In this document: in pieces, positions 10,697 to 22,198 of the stretch | Layout: the number at the start of each line of letters is the position of its first letter | How positions within the stretch are numbered: the stretch's first letter is position 1 | Source: Histoplasma ohiense | Lineage: Eukaryota > Ascomycota > Eurotiomycetes > Onygenales > Ajellomycetaceae | Assembly (NCBI GenBank): GCA_017607445.1 | Contig: JAEVHH010000004.1 | Span: forward strand, 868,001-932,000 | Direction of reading: 5' to 3' | Length of the DNA: 64,000 nucleotides | Made by a program: the position numbers and the translations under genes | Notes under the pieces: generated by a model | What the model saw: the letters and a program-made list of their open reading frames with translations, nothing else | Told to the model about the DNA's origin: nothing | The model's database searches: none

Positions 10697-12221
10697 AGAA
10701 CAGAAATCCAAGGTTTTACATCGGCCTTGCTGTCCTTTCTCGCCCTCTGTTGTTCCGAGGTCAGATTTCTCTCCCTCCCATCGGCTTGCTTTGTGACTTC
10801 TGCAAAACGCTGGATAAAAATTTGCAACAATTCCTCTGTTATAGGCCTTTGCCTTTTGTCCATAGGGGGGAGAAGTTAATCTTAAGCACGATTACCACAC
10901 ATATCTCCTCAAGAACTAAATCAGTTCACAAATCCCCCTCTCACAAAACACGTGATTCTCAGACCCTCTCTCCTGGTTCCTGCAGCTAAAAGTTGACAAA
11001 CCAATGGAAGCTCCTCAAATAACTCACACAGGGAGAGGTTTGCTTCGTATTCCCCCAGACAGGCTGAACGACGTTGTGCAAGCATGCAACCTAGCGACCT
11101 ACCGTTCGGCCACCCATCCTGGCATGTGGATTTATGAAACTGTGGCCAACCATGTTGCAAGTGGTGGTAGTGCATCATCTCCACAAACCGTTTGTTTCCC
11201 TTTCCCTTACTATGTAAATATATATGTACAGGGTTAACCTGGTTAAAGATTTTTAGTCGTTCTCATTCTCTAGCTTCTCGACGCGTTATCGATAGCGGGG
11301 ATGGGTTTTCACTAGAGATGGTACGAAATTCATGTTTGTGACGCATGAACTGATGGCACCTCCTATGACTTCAAGGCTGAGAAATGCAACATCCGTCTCT
11401 TACATCCCGGATGGAAAATTGACATCAAGCTGAATTGGAATTAAACATTTCGTTCAAAACCCCCTAGAACAAGCAGCGCACAAGGCTCTTTATGTGGCCA
11501 GAGGAGATCTGTGGAGGTCAGGAGACTGAGTTCTATATAAAAGGATCCCATCAAATACCGGATACCGGCTGTATCTGTATCAAAACTAGCCGAAATTTTG
11601 CGGTTAACATCAAAAAAAAAAAAAAAAAAATGGAACCCCCCAGCAACAGGTTGTTCGTGCTGCAACTCCCATAATTTGATTTTGAATGTCTCCTCAGTCT
11701 ATATGGATGGAAGCAAAAACAAGCATAAACTAAGAAGCCACCCAAACCAACCCAACTTGACAATCGACGATCTGCAGGCAAATACGAGGACACTCCATCC
11801 TCTGAAGAGCATCACGATATCTAAAAGAATACAATGATTCTCCCTCTTATGCTGTGCAGCTTGAGATGAGCTGCCAAGACAAACACAGCATGGAGGTCCA
11901 ACCTTCAATGGCAGATCCTCAGCTAGCGGTAATTAAGAATCGAATAGGCGTGGGGCGTTTGGTGATCCAGCTACCAAGCTAGGTACTGATCAGCATGCCA
12001 TGTTTTTCGCAACTTTTGAAGCCTCCCTGATAGGAGCATAGAGGATTCCAAAGAAAAGAAACAGGCGGCAGGTAGCTATTTAATAGAGGCTTGCTTCGTC
12101 CAGTCCTCTGGAGAAGGATAATTCTCTTCGAGTTGCGCCATCTTCAACAGAGAGGCCTATATATCCACGAGCTACCAGCTCCAGCATCTATCTCCACATT
12201 TCCTTAAAGGGCATAGCAAAC
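10530..12221. other. Intergenic, with long A runs
   Basis: About 1.7 kb between FPP synthase and the phospholipase. It holds an A38 run at 10654-10691 and an A19 run at 11612-11630. An ORF at 11004-11237 has no recognisable domain. The last 200 bp should be the phospholipase promoter. No gene supported. Confidence 0.6.
10654..10691. repeat. A38 run downstream of FPP synthase
   Basis: A pure A run about 125 bp after the ERG20 stop. It could be a genomic poly(A) of a retroposed fragment or a slipped homopolymer. No target duplication was obvious. Confidence 0.95.
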
Positions 12222-12704
12222 ATGAAATCCACACTGATCCTCATCATCTGCTCAATGTGCGCCCTCATCCTCTCCGCCCCAACTGCAGCGGGCGATCTAT
12301 CGACCCTCACTATAAGGGCAGAAACTCCCCAGCAAGCCACAGACCGACTCCTCTTCTCCTCAACCATGGCCCAATTCACAGCAGCGCGCAACGCGAAAGA
12401 TCCGCCCTCGCTGAATTGGGAGTCAGACGGCTGTTCCCACTCCCCAGACAAACCGGGTTTCAACTTCCTCCCCAGCTGCTACAGACACGATTTCGGCTAT
12501 CGCAACTACAAGGCCCAAGACCGCTTCACGAGGGACAACAAGAAGAAAATTGACAAGCTGTTCCGCAGTGATTTGTACGATGAGTGCGCGAAGGAAGAGG
12601 ATGATCTGAGGAAGACGGAATGCACGGAAATTGCTGATGTTTACTATTGGGCTGTGTCGATTTTTGGGAGGAGGAATGTTGAGGGTGTTTTGCTTGCTGA
12701 TTAG
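12222..12704 (+). CDS. Small secreted fungal phospholipase A2 (group XIV type)
   Basis: A single exon of 160 residues. Residues 1 to about 23 are a hydrophobic signal peptide with likely cleavage after an Ala-rich stretch. The core matches the prokaryotic/fungal phospholipase A2 family: D-G-C-S at 69-72, then F-N-F-L-P-S-C-Y-R-H-D-F-G-Y-R-N-Y with the catalytic pair H89-D90, followed by a helix with C122 and C134. Four cysteines (71, 86, 122, 134) can form the two usual disulfides. The family hydrolyses the sn-2 acyl ester of phospholipids, with Ca2+ needed. The enzyme should be extracellular or vacuolar. Length and motif spacing are normal and no lesion is seen. Substrate preference cannot be told. 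Confidence 0.88.
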   Translation: MKSTLILIICSMCALILSAPTAAGDLSTLTIRAETPQQATDRLLFSSTMAQFTAARNAKDPPSLNWESDGCSHSPDKPGFNFLPSCYRHDFGYRNYKAQDRFTRDNKKKIDKLFRSDLYDECAKEEDDLRKTECTEIADVYYWAVSIFGRRNVEGVLLAD

Positions 12705-13469
12705 TAAATATTAAGTCGGAGGCGAAGAGGTTTCGAAGGAATCGGTTCCTGATTGGGGAGGGGCGGTGGCAAGTGAAGTAACTCATCATGGATTTACACA
12801 AATATTTCTCTTCCTGTTACATTCCACATGGTTTTGTATATAACGCCGAGCGTTTTTAACTAACGTCCCTACCTTGAATCCTAATTGAGTGTCATATCTC
12901 TGTCACCACCCTAGGTGCGGAACATACGAAAGCCGTTCGGTTTGCATATGACAGAGATTCCATGCCGCTATCAGTCCAAGGAACACTAATGATCAGCAAT
13001 GGAGAAAGAAAGGAAAGGCATGTTATTGGCAAAAAATTGTAATAAAAGGCAACGTGTGTATTGGAAAGAGTGCAGAAGAGCAAGAAGAGCTGCAAAGGAG
13101 CAGGGCACAAAATGCAAAAAAGTGAAAACGATAAGAGAAAACAAAAAGCAAGATAGCAATAAACTTAGCAAATCCACAGATGCATCATGTATGTACGTGT
13201 GTATATATGGCGATATAACATAACAAATACGGATGGTTAAAGTAGATATGGTATAAAGGGGGGGGGCGTATGCAGAAGGGCAAAAATTACAAGAAATGAA
13301 GCCACATGAGAGAAACGAGGAGCGAAGGGTGAAAAAAAAGCATAATATATCAAAGGCCCTTTTCCCAAGACATTCATCCAATATCGATTATAAGAATTCG
13401 AAAAACAGGGGCGAGGTTAAAAATATATATTAGCTAAATCCGTCCTCATCATCACATTCATTCATCCTA
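12705..13469. other. Intergenic, convergent 3' ends
   Basis: About 765 bp between the stops of the phospholipase (+) and glycogen synthase (-). A/T- and A/G-rich, with a G9 run near 13259. No gene seen. Confidence 0.6.
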
Positions 13470-16076
13470 TCATGATTTAACCGAATTGTCGCCATTGGTC
13501 GTTACCTCCCTATCCGGTGAGTGTGGTTGTTCGACGGGGACAGCCTTCTTTCGTAACGTAAGTGGGAATGGGTATTCTTCCGCGTCCTCTTCCTCACTGG
13601 ATATCCGAAAAATATTTTGTTAATTAACTTCTATCTAAGAAGCGAAAGAAAACGGGGGAGAATATAACACAAATCTTCTCCAAATGTAGTCTTAAAATTG
13701 GAAGATCAAGGAACTCACGGTAACTTCCAGGCAATATAATCCTCGGTACTTAAACCTTCACGGCCTTCCTGTAGGGACGCAAAGTCACCAGGAGTCATCA
13801 TCCCCGTCCGATCTCTCGGTGAACCAGGCACCGAAAACGGGCGGGAAATCTTCTGCTCGGTGCCTCCGATGATATCGCTGAAGTCCTCAGCAGGATCAAA
13901 GGAAGTTGGATACGCTACAGCAACATAAGAATAGTCAGATCTTGCATTGACAAGTAAAATTGAGTGCTACCAAAGGTAGTCGCTGTGTACGGCGTATATA
14001 AAACGTACCTCTCCGAAGCGCCAGCTGTCGAGCCTTCACATACTCCATACCCATACGCTTCCAGTCCAAAAGATCACTCAGCCGCTCTGTCCTGTTCCGC
14101 TGGTTGATGCGCTGCCTACGACTCTTGCACGCAAACTCAAACATGAAATTCGTAAGTTGGTTGACGGAATCGTCTACACCCTTCATACGGCGGTCGACGA
14201 TATATATACCATAGTCCGAAGAGTTTTCTATTAGTTCCTCCATGTAGCATCCAAATCCGGACAGATTTGTAGTTATGCTGGGAATCCCCATTACTGTGCA
14301 CTCTGCAGGCGTATACCCCCAAGGTTCATAATACGACGGAAAAACGCCCAGATTCGTACCCCGGACAAAATCGTCGTAGTCAAGAGGCAAGACCGGATTG
14401 GAAGAGTTGAGGAATTCAGGATGGAACACAACCTTGACACGGTCAGAAGGGTGATTGAAGAGTTGAACGCGACGCAGCTGGTTTAACACAGGGTCATCCG
14501 CATCGTTCACCATATTATGCGTCACGATGGGAGGAAGTTGATGTCGCTTCATTGCGAACAATCGACGGCGCAAAAGTACTCGATCCTGGCTGGTTATTAG
14601 ATCTTTTTCGTCTGGCATATTATCGCCTTCCTTCCAGCTGAGGCAGCGCTCGAATAGCCGCCTTCCAATCCCCTGTTCTACCATCTCCAGAGTGTCGCGA
14701 AGCGACTTCACAACCGCTTGGCCCTTCAAGGCCTCTACCGTGAGCGACGATGTCTGCGCGGGCATGATAATAAATGCTACTACCGTCATATTTGATCCCG
14801 CTGTTTTCAGACGGTGATTGAGCCTGGCGAGGGATTCGATAAACATATCTACTCCTTTGTTCCGATATTCGTAACGGCCTGCGGTGAAGAAATATAGAGT
14901 ATTTTCAAGGTCGAAATCGTTATGCCCATAGAAATGGCCACGGACGAAATCATTAATTTTATCTTTGGCATTGGAATGAAGATTCTGGAACTCGTGGACT
15001 GCAGAAAACTTCTTCACGTTGAGCCCATTTGGTAACACGCCATCAGGCTTGCGTTTCAGCAAATGCTCGCTCTCGAAAGCTGTGATGTGCGACACTGTAG
15101 TAAACACATCTGCTGAATGCGCCGCGGCACGTTCGATGCAGTATCTGTGGTATATCCCTCTTTTGCCGGCTTCCGCATCAACATCGAAGAATTGCAAGTT
15201 GTTGTAGAAGTCGACAGAGCCGGCGCACAGATACCTGCCTAGTAGAGTTGCGTGGGTGGTGAAAATTGTTGTGACGTCCATGTGTCGTTTCTTTGTCAAT
15301 GGAAGGGCGACACCGGCTAGCCATTCGTGGAAATGTGCAACAACTGCTCGCGTCCTGTCTCTGGAAATATACTGGGATAATTAGTTAGTAGCAAGGTATA
15401 TATTTTGAGAGGACTGGTAAACACTGTAGGCATAAGCTTTGTCCGCACATACCTCTCCAAGGAACCAAGCTACCAAATAACCAAACACGATAGCCTCGTT
15501 CGTTTCACCGTCCTCGGCCGGAGAAGGGATAGCCGCCGCGTTCCAAAGATCGCCCTTCCATTCGTCCAGATATTTGTATCCCGAACTTGTATCGACCAGA
15601 AGCACTCTTGGGGCCCCCTCAATAAGCCATCGTCCATACATCATGTCAACTCCCCGCTCCTTCATCGCGACCATGGTTTCGGCAAGATGGGGGTCAGTCG
15701 GTGTCAGTTCCTCGACTTCAACGACAGCCTATGGAATTGTCAATGGGAGTCGTACACTAGGCAATTTGAAAGAAAAAAGAATCAGGAATTAAATGACAAA
15801 AAGGGAAAAAAAGTATATACCGAAGCCCGATTCAGAGGCCCGATGAGCGTGTATCTCTCGCCATATTCTGCGGTAGAGACCGGCGCTTTGGATTTGAGGA
15901 CCGAGTATATTCCACCAACTGGTTCAAGACAAGACAAAGGGTCAGCCAGACACTCAATTGGAAAGCATATTTCAGAATTAAACAAAGATAAACAATCACA
16001 AACCTCGATTCGCGACCTCCGTTGCAATTTCAAATAGCACATGGTTTTTGATATCTCGTTTCGGAGGATCCGACAT
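13470..16076 (-). CDS. GSY1: Glycogen synthase, glycosyltransferase family 3
   Basis: Transfers glucose from UDP-glucose to the non-reducing end of glycogen in the cytosol. Six minus-strand exons (16076-16004, 15918-15821, 15728-15453, 15371-14009, 13914-13719, 13596-13470) join in frame to 710 residues, the normal eukaryotic length. All five introns have GT-AG ends. Landmarks are the N-terminal V-G-G-I-Y-S-V-L donor-site loop, H-F-H-E-W-L-A-G, T-I-F-T-T-H-A-T-L-L-G-R, and the GT3 catalytic E-x7-E at E498 and E506 (Y-Y-E-P-W-G-Y-T-P-A-E). The Arg-rich helix R-R-Q-R-I-N-Q-R-N-R-T is the glucose-6-phosphate sensing region of yeast and animal enzymes. The Ser/Pro-rich tail holds likely inhibitory phosphorylation sites (R-P-F-S-V-P-G-S-P). 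No damage seen. Confidence 0.96.
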
Positions 16077-17352
16077 GATTGTAGCAGTGCAAAGTCCGGG
16101 ACAGCCCAAAAAAATAAAATAAAATAAAATAAAAAATGGTGATGGGATATATAAATGAATATAGGGAATTTACACCAACAAAACACTAAACGCTACAAAA
16201 TGACGGGTAAAAGAGAAGCGCAACTGGGTGGGTATGTCAGCGCGACGATGTTTGTCGAGGGAAAATGGGTGAGATCGAGCGGGGACTCCGCTCAACTCAA
16301 CTACTAGCTACTGTGAGAAGCAATGCGCCCTATAAGCCGGTCACCTCAATCTTGGGTGTTCTAGCATCGTTTAGAAGAGAATGAGAGGAAGAGAAGATAG
16401 TAGCAGAGAGAGCCGTGTAATTGAGGAGAGGAGATGCCGGTTGGGGACACGGGAGGAGGTGAGGATGAGGAGGAGGAGCAGGAGACGCCCCAAACAAAGA
16501 CAGCTAAAAGTTGACATGCTAGACAATCTTTGACATGGGATCCTTGGCCGCGCCACCGACAAGAGACAATCCCCACCTCGACTCGCGAGCTCAACAGACG
16601 GACTGTGTCGAGCTAGCTCCAAGCCCGAAGTCTCGAAAATCTCTTCCCAGACACCAGGCGACACACAATGGTGTTCCTGGACGAAGCGAAGAAATCCGGC
16701 CGTTCCGCTGTTGTCGTTAACTCACATCGGGCTATGCTCTATCTCTCCTCGGATTGCGAAATTCCGCCTAGAAAGGTTTAACGAGCCATGAAACAATGGC
16801 TCTCTCGGAGAACAAAGTTTATCTATTTAACTATGCTGCTTGCAAGCTGATGAAGCCACACGCGTCTAGCTTGCCGTCCATGTTGCGCAGCACCTCGTCC
16901 AAGCTGAAGAAACAGACGTTTCCCTCGATCAAAAATTACCATTGAGTGGAAAAACCACAGAAAATCTTTTAACTCGCCGTTTGGGAATCGCTAATTTATG
17001 CGAAGGTGACGCTGGACCCTTCGTTCACGTCGCATTTTGTCCCACGCCCCTTATCAATTTCTCAGTAGCCAAGGAGCTGCATCCGAGACAATTCGGTATA
17101 TAACTGCCGTGTACAGAGTGCATTCAGTCATCCAAGTCCCAGATGCACTTCGCGCGCATGTATGTATTTTATCTTTGGAGGGTTTTGAGAAGGCGAAACT
17201 AGCTATGATGCGCCATTGCTCACAGCGATGCGACCAAGGATGGGATCCACGAAAGAACAACCCCAATTTGTCTGCAAATGGTTTCCGCAAGTACCTTGTA
17301 GGATGGTCAGAGCCAAAAAAAAAAAAAAAAAAAAAAAACCCAAAACGTAAAA
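16077..17352. other. Glycogen synthase upstream region
   Basis: About 1.3 kb of promoter and leader, with a pyrimidine/purine-asymmetric stretch at about 16370-16500 and a lone ACGCGT at 16859-16864. An A24 run lies at 17315-17338, just downstream of the 5S gene. No further gene seen. Confidence 0.55.
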
Positions 17353-17471
17353 ACATACGAAAGCCCGGATTCGCTGGTGGTCACCCACCCAACTACTAAC
17401 AGGCCGGCGAGTGGCTTGAGTACGGCTGAGCGGACGGGAAGCCCTATTTTCCACTCCCTATGTTCGTATGT
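17353..17471 (-). rRNA. 5S ribosomal RNA
   Basis: Read on the minus strand, the 119-nt sequence starts ACATACGAAC and ends TTCGTATGT; the first eight bases pair perfectly with the last eight (helix I). It contains the typical fungal 5S blocks GGGCTTCCCGTCCGCTCAGC, GTTAGTAGTTGGGTGGGTGA and CCACCAGCGAATCC. These cover the internal Pol III promoter (A box, intermediate element, C box). Helix II is kept as GAGTGG with CCACTC. A T5 terminator follows directly on the minus strand (overlapping 17349-17353). Dispersed single 5S genes are normal in filamentous ascomycetes. The gene looks intact. Confidence 0.93.
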
Positions 17472-20400
17472 GCTTGTTCACAAAGGGCTGGTTAATTTAT
17501 AGCAGGACGTCATGCCCCGCTCCATAACTGAATTCCCAACGGCGAAACCAAGGACCTTACTACATGTTTTCGCGTTCCTATGGACAGATGAATGGCCATA
17601 ATCTGAAAAATTTACATGCCTTAGGAGAAGATGACGGCAGAGAAATGGTGTCTCCCGTGACAATTATATGTAGGTTAGAGCTTCTTGGTTATTATTCTTG
17701 GTATCAAGAGTGAGCTTTTTCACCCTTTTTGGTAAATCCAGGGCAGGAATAAATATATTTTCAAAACAGTTGTCATGCGATCGCCTCTGGACAAACCCAA
17801 AAATGGTTATTATCCTGGTGAGCGCAAAGTGGTCGCAGCAGATTTCCTCTAGTGCGCAAGCAGGAAGGAAAAAGCATATAGCAAGATTGATACCCGCTCA
17901 CGGTGGAATTATTATCCTATCCTATATCATCTCATAGATGACATATTTCTCTTCCAGGCGTATCGAGACCGACTCTATTTTCAATACTAAAAGAAACTCT
18001 CCCCTCGCTAGACCTCGAACCCTCTGCCTCATCGATTCATAAACATAGAGAGTTTAGACCGCTGAGCTATCTGGCCTGTTTCGAGCAATTCAAGTTTGGA
18101 AATAGTTGGATTCTTATTTCCATGCGGGACTATGTATGTATTACCGGAAGGCGCAGGCTCGAACCCAGCGGAAGGTGTTCATGGAGCAACAATCTTCATA
18201 GTTCTCACCACTTACTATAAGCTGAAATCAATTCTTCGAAATTCGGGTGCGCCATACATACTGCTGCTAACTAAGTGAAGGGTTGTAGGGTTGATGTGAG
18301 ATCATGTAACATCGACATAATGTATTACCAGTGTTGACTTTCGACGAAAGGTTGAAAAGAAAACGGATTTGCATTGGACGGAATGAAGATATATGGGGGT
18401 TACAATGCTTCCTGCGATAATTAAGCATTCTACCACATTAATTGTGGCATATTCCAACTGCTGCCCGTTTTGGTTTAAATCCATACATACCTTTGGAGCA
18501 ATGACAACCTCTTTGGTGATATAAAACTTAGATAACTCAGAATAGTGAAGCAAATTCCGCAAAACGGTAAATCCTGCTAAGTTAAGTTCTGTTTCATATA
18601 CTACCCATTTTTGACTTTCCATCCCGGCTGGATAGGAAACATGGTTTGAAGACCAGATAAAAAAAAAGATGCGGCTAATAGCCGCCAACACCCATGTCTC
18701 CACCCGCCTGGGCACCCTTGGCGTCGCCTGTTTCGGATACGATCAACCCCACAATCACCTTCTCTCAACGTCATCTCAATCTCTGCTCCTCCTTCATTCC
18801 TCTTCAGCCTCTCTGTGGCCTCTTTTTTCCCTGCATACGCCCTGGATTTATTAGCTGGACAAACTTGGAGATGACCACTCCTGTCCTGGGAAACTGTTCG
18901 TTACTGTGTGGCCGGGTTTGCTCTATCCTCTGGTGTCCGTCCGGCTCCGATTGCTCTTCATTATATTGTCATCGGAGCGTGATGACGAAGGGTGATAGTG
19001 TTGTAATGGTTGCAATGATAATATTGTATCGTCCATGTCTTATATATTCATGTTCTTAATTATTCAAATCGTCCTGTTTTCTTTGTTTCCTGCCTCTTAT
19101 CTCTCCTTCTCCATTCACGTCCAAGGGGGCGGGCTTTGAAATGGATACATGTTTTGCCTAAGGATAGCAGTCAGATATCTAATTTTTTCACTGTGAATAA
19201 CTTGTGCTTTTCTTATCATATACCCTCACTTTCCTAAAATTTGTGAAAGGCTGCAGCTGGTTGTGCAGGCTAGAGCGGAAAAACTTCCCACTGTCATTTT
19301 TTTTTTGAGGTTTCTGTCGTCGCATGTGCAGGAAACATTTTCCATCGCCTGTTAATAAAAGGTAGCGTGTTCGTTGGTTTCACGGACTAAGTTCATTTTT
19401 ACTGCTTCGAATAATAGCTCAGCATAGTTGCACGACCCGAAAGCCGCACGATCCTTACAGAAGCGCGGGACGATGGACCTTTGTTGGCGACCATCCCAGA
19501 GGATCTCAACCCTCCTCTTGACCCAGTCGCAGGTTCTCCTTGCCCAGGTTAATCCGGTTGAGAGTCCCGTTGATATGCCTGGAAGGCGCTTTCGCAGTGC
19601 ACTGCTGCTAAACACGTGACCAACGTTCAAACTCGATTCCGCTCGTCAAACTCCCTCGCGTGGATAGCTCAATTGGAGCGTTGCATCCGTCTTCATTTAT
19701 GGTACAAAGGATCCCGGAGTACTGGAGATATATTGGTCAAGTTTTGGCGACTTTTTCGGCACTGTTGTGTGGGTTACAGGGTGTTTTTGTTGTATTGTGT
19801 GGTATAAAAGAGTGGATAAACACTGTCTACAGGCTAGCAGCCTGGCCTGGTCTAATGGCTAACTCGCGCACACGGTATAAGCCCGGCTTGCAAGTACCTG
19901 GTACTTAGCAACGCATACGGCCACACACCACGAGAGCACCATTTAGATGTCTAAGAAAAGGTACCGCTAGCGGGTGATGAAACCAACCCTTCGGGGCAGA
20001 GTTTCGTAACAATGAAGCCTTGAGGCTTCATTGTGAGCTTTTACAACCCTCTGAAAAATCGATTCTGTTCTCTTGGCCTTTCTGATTAATTTGATTGTGG
20101 TTTGAGCTCGGAAACCCCAAAATACGTGGTGGAAATCTAGATGTACTTCTTGTATGGGCATCCTTTGTACTCCGGTACTTTTCTCTGACAAACGGGGGCT
20201 GGGTTCGATTCCCATTCACTTCAGTCTAAGGACTAACCTGGCATTTCACTCCACAATCGTCCTCAAGCCCTCGTTCTTGTGGTATTATTGAGCACAACTA
20301 AGCAGATTTATCCTGATTTTTTCCTCCACTCAATTCTGGCGGATAGCCCCTGAACAAGCCGAAATATGCTCCCAGCCGGGTTTTCAAACTACGCAATTCC

Positions 20401-21328
20401 CGTCAGACCTCTCCCATCTGACGTATTTCGATGGATGTCCTTCGCGAGCTGAATGACAGAGGTATCTAGTTCCATAGTCCTTGATGAAATTTTTGTATGG
20501 GTGTGCGCTTAAACTACTCTTGCTGTTGCTGCAACCCGTGTATATATTCATTGTGCCGTCGCTGAATCAGCAACGCGCTGAGCCGCGATTGCGACCGTTG
20601 CCTTTCTCAGTTATGAGTCTCATTCTTCCACCTCACATCAACAACACGCCGTTGATTCTCTTCTTCATGGCATTATTCTCTCTTCTCCTCCATTTCTGCT
20701 TTGGCAGGATTGAACCCTATCGAGCTGCCTACGTTTGGGACCAGCGGCAAGCTTCTAGAACTCTTGTTTATTATCCGGATTCAGTTCGTAGTGTTTCTGC
20801 CTTACTTCGAAATACGTCTTTTGGGATAGCTATAGCTAATGTCTGTGTCGAACTCAGGTTTGTTTACTTTTGGTACTTCATTATCTAGATCCTCCCGATT
20901 TGGCTAGGTTTGAACTTAAAACAGGACCGTGGATCTCAGATCCAATCGGAAGGTTAGGATACCTCGTTCCAACGGTCGCAAGCGAAACTCTCTCCTCCTA
21001 ACCTCCCATTACAGTAGTTAGACGATTATCTACTTCTAAAATGACGACAAAATAACGTTGCTGGAAAGTCGCCGTCGAAGGCCTAGTTTCCCGTCTTGAT
21101 CGTCATCATGGGCCTTTTTGTTAGCTGTAGCTCCAAAAATGCCGCTCTTCTCTGGCCCTTCACTTCACTCCATCGTTCTATATCATACCATGCTAATACT
21201 GTAGAATTTGCTATTTTAAGGCCTGTACTTTGATATTCGCTCTTACCGACTATCCACTTGCATTCAGAAAGTGAACCAAATCCGTTTCGAGACCCCGCTA
21301 CCGTCGGCCGTCTTCTGCCAGTATAACA
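17472..21328. other. Gene-poor interval with tRNA-like fragments
   Basis: About 3.9 kb with no supported protein gene. It has several pieces resembling tRNA D-arms or T-arms: 18008-18075 (-), 18160-18230 (-), 19660-19740 (+), 19845-19905 (+), 20198-20220 (+), 20710-20745 (-) and 20905-20990 (-). None folds to a complete tRNA by eye. An inverted repeat lies at 20009-20034. The ORF at 20481-20888 is hydrophobic and unrecognised. Confidence 0.5.
20009..20034. repeat. Perfect 11-bp inverted repeat (hairpin)
   Basis: The arms ACAATGAAGCC and GGCTTCATTGT are perfect complements around a TTGA loop. No T run follows directly and no gene ends here, so a terminator role is not supported. It may be a small palindromic insertion or part of a decayed element. 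Confidence 0.6.
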
Positions 21329-22198
21329 ATGAAGATGAATACTTCGTTCAGGCCTAAGGAAAAGTTGAGTTTGTTAGATCGGCTTAAAAATTGCAGGTGG
21401 CTATCGCTCCAATGCCGCAGGGCATTGGCGGTTGAAAAGCCTCCTCTTTGCCGCAATACAGTTTCTATAGAATATCTAAGCACGCCAGGTGTTTGCATCC
21501 ACATCGTCGAGCTTGCTAGATCTTCTGTTCCAGCACTCGACATCAAAGAGAGTGAAGGCAGGCTAGCAAAACTCAAGCGCCGTGCTCACCTTTTGTTCCG
21601 GCGGAAAGATAGCAAACCTCGCGCCGCGGCGGGAGATGAAATCAATGCCTTGGGTGGCCATGGCGATTCGCAGACGCCAGCATTTACGGAGAAGTCAAAT
21701 CGCAGAGCCCACTTCCCGTTTCTCCGCAAATTCTTCAGATCCCAGACAGCAGCCAACGCTAAACCGCCAAGCACATCTACATCCATTGACTCCGTCCAGA
21801 AACCTCTATTACATCAAAATTCACTTTGCTCTTCTATAGTCCGAAAATTTTCTCCTTCAGCAGCCTCTACAGCTGAGATGGATCTGAGTGACTGGGCCCC
21901 CTTGACTACCTTTCCCAAAAGCCGTCCCTCCGGCGCAAAACAAATGGAGACCTGGCAAATTTCGCCTGTACCCACCCGTGTCATATCCCGGCCCTCTGGC
22001 AGTGGGCGCAATATTGGGCGCAATATTGAACTTGGGCGTGTGCAACTCGCACCACTGGAGCGGCAATATCGCAAAAACCGGCGTACTGAGTGCCCTGTAA
22101 CGAACTGGCTGGATGGCTTACCTAACGAACAACCCAGAATCCGTCGGATGGCGAGTGTAGATAATTTACACGAACTGATGACATCCCATTCGTCGTAG
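21329..22198 (+). CDS. Hypothetical basic protein with an internal repeat
   Basis: A single-exon frame of 289 residues, Arg/Ser/Pro-rich, with no domain I recognise. It contains two related segments, R-R-A-H-L-L-F-R-R-K-D-S-K-P-R-A-A-A (84-101) and R-R-A-H-F-P-F-L-R-K-F-F-R-S-Q-T-A-A (125-142), about 40 residues apart. A 12-bp tandem repeat at about 22006-22031 encodes G-R-N-I-G-R-N-I. Near the C-terminus R-R-M-A-S-V-D-N-L resembles a basophilic kinase site. Length and composition suggest a real but lineage-restricted gene. Introns at either end cannot be excluded. There is no signal peptide or membrane segment. Confidence 0.55.
   Translation: MKMNTSFRPKEKLSLLDRLKNCRWLSLQCRRALAVEKPPLCRNTVSIEYLSTPGVCIHIVELARSSVPALDIKESEGRLAKLKRRAHLLFRRKDSKPRAAAGDEINALGGHGDSQTPAFTEKSNRRAHFPFLRKFFRSQTAANAKPPSTSTSIDSVQKPLLHQNSLCSSIVRKFSPSAASTAEMDLSDWAPLTTFPKSRPSGAKQMETWQISPVPTRVISRPSGSGRNIGRNIELGRVQLAPLERQYRKNRRTECPVTNWLDGLPNEQPRIRRMASVDNLHELMTSHSS

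Noticed and set aside
18008..18075. Possible tRNA gene (minus strand) with good A box and near-B box
   Set aside because: The 3' acceptor strand does not complement GGCCAGA fully, the T-arm lacks its second strand and the anticodon stem does not pair.
20198..20220. B box GGGTTCGATTCCC as part of a tRNA
   Set aside because: The acceptor complement (GAAGTGA) is not present 50-70 bp upstream and one T-stem pair fails.
20481..20888. Hydrophobic 135-codon plus-strand ORF
   Set aside because: Overlaps a tRNA-like fragment, composition fits chance translation of T-rich DNA, no family recognised.
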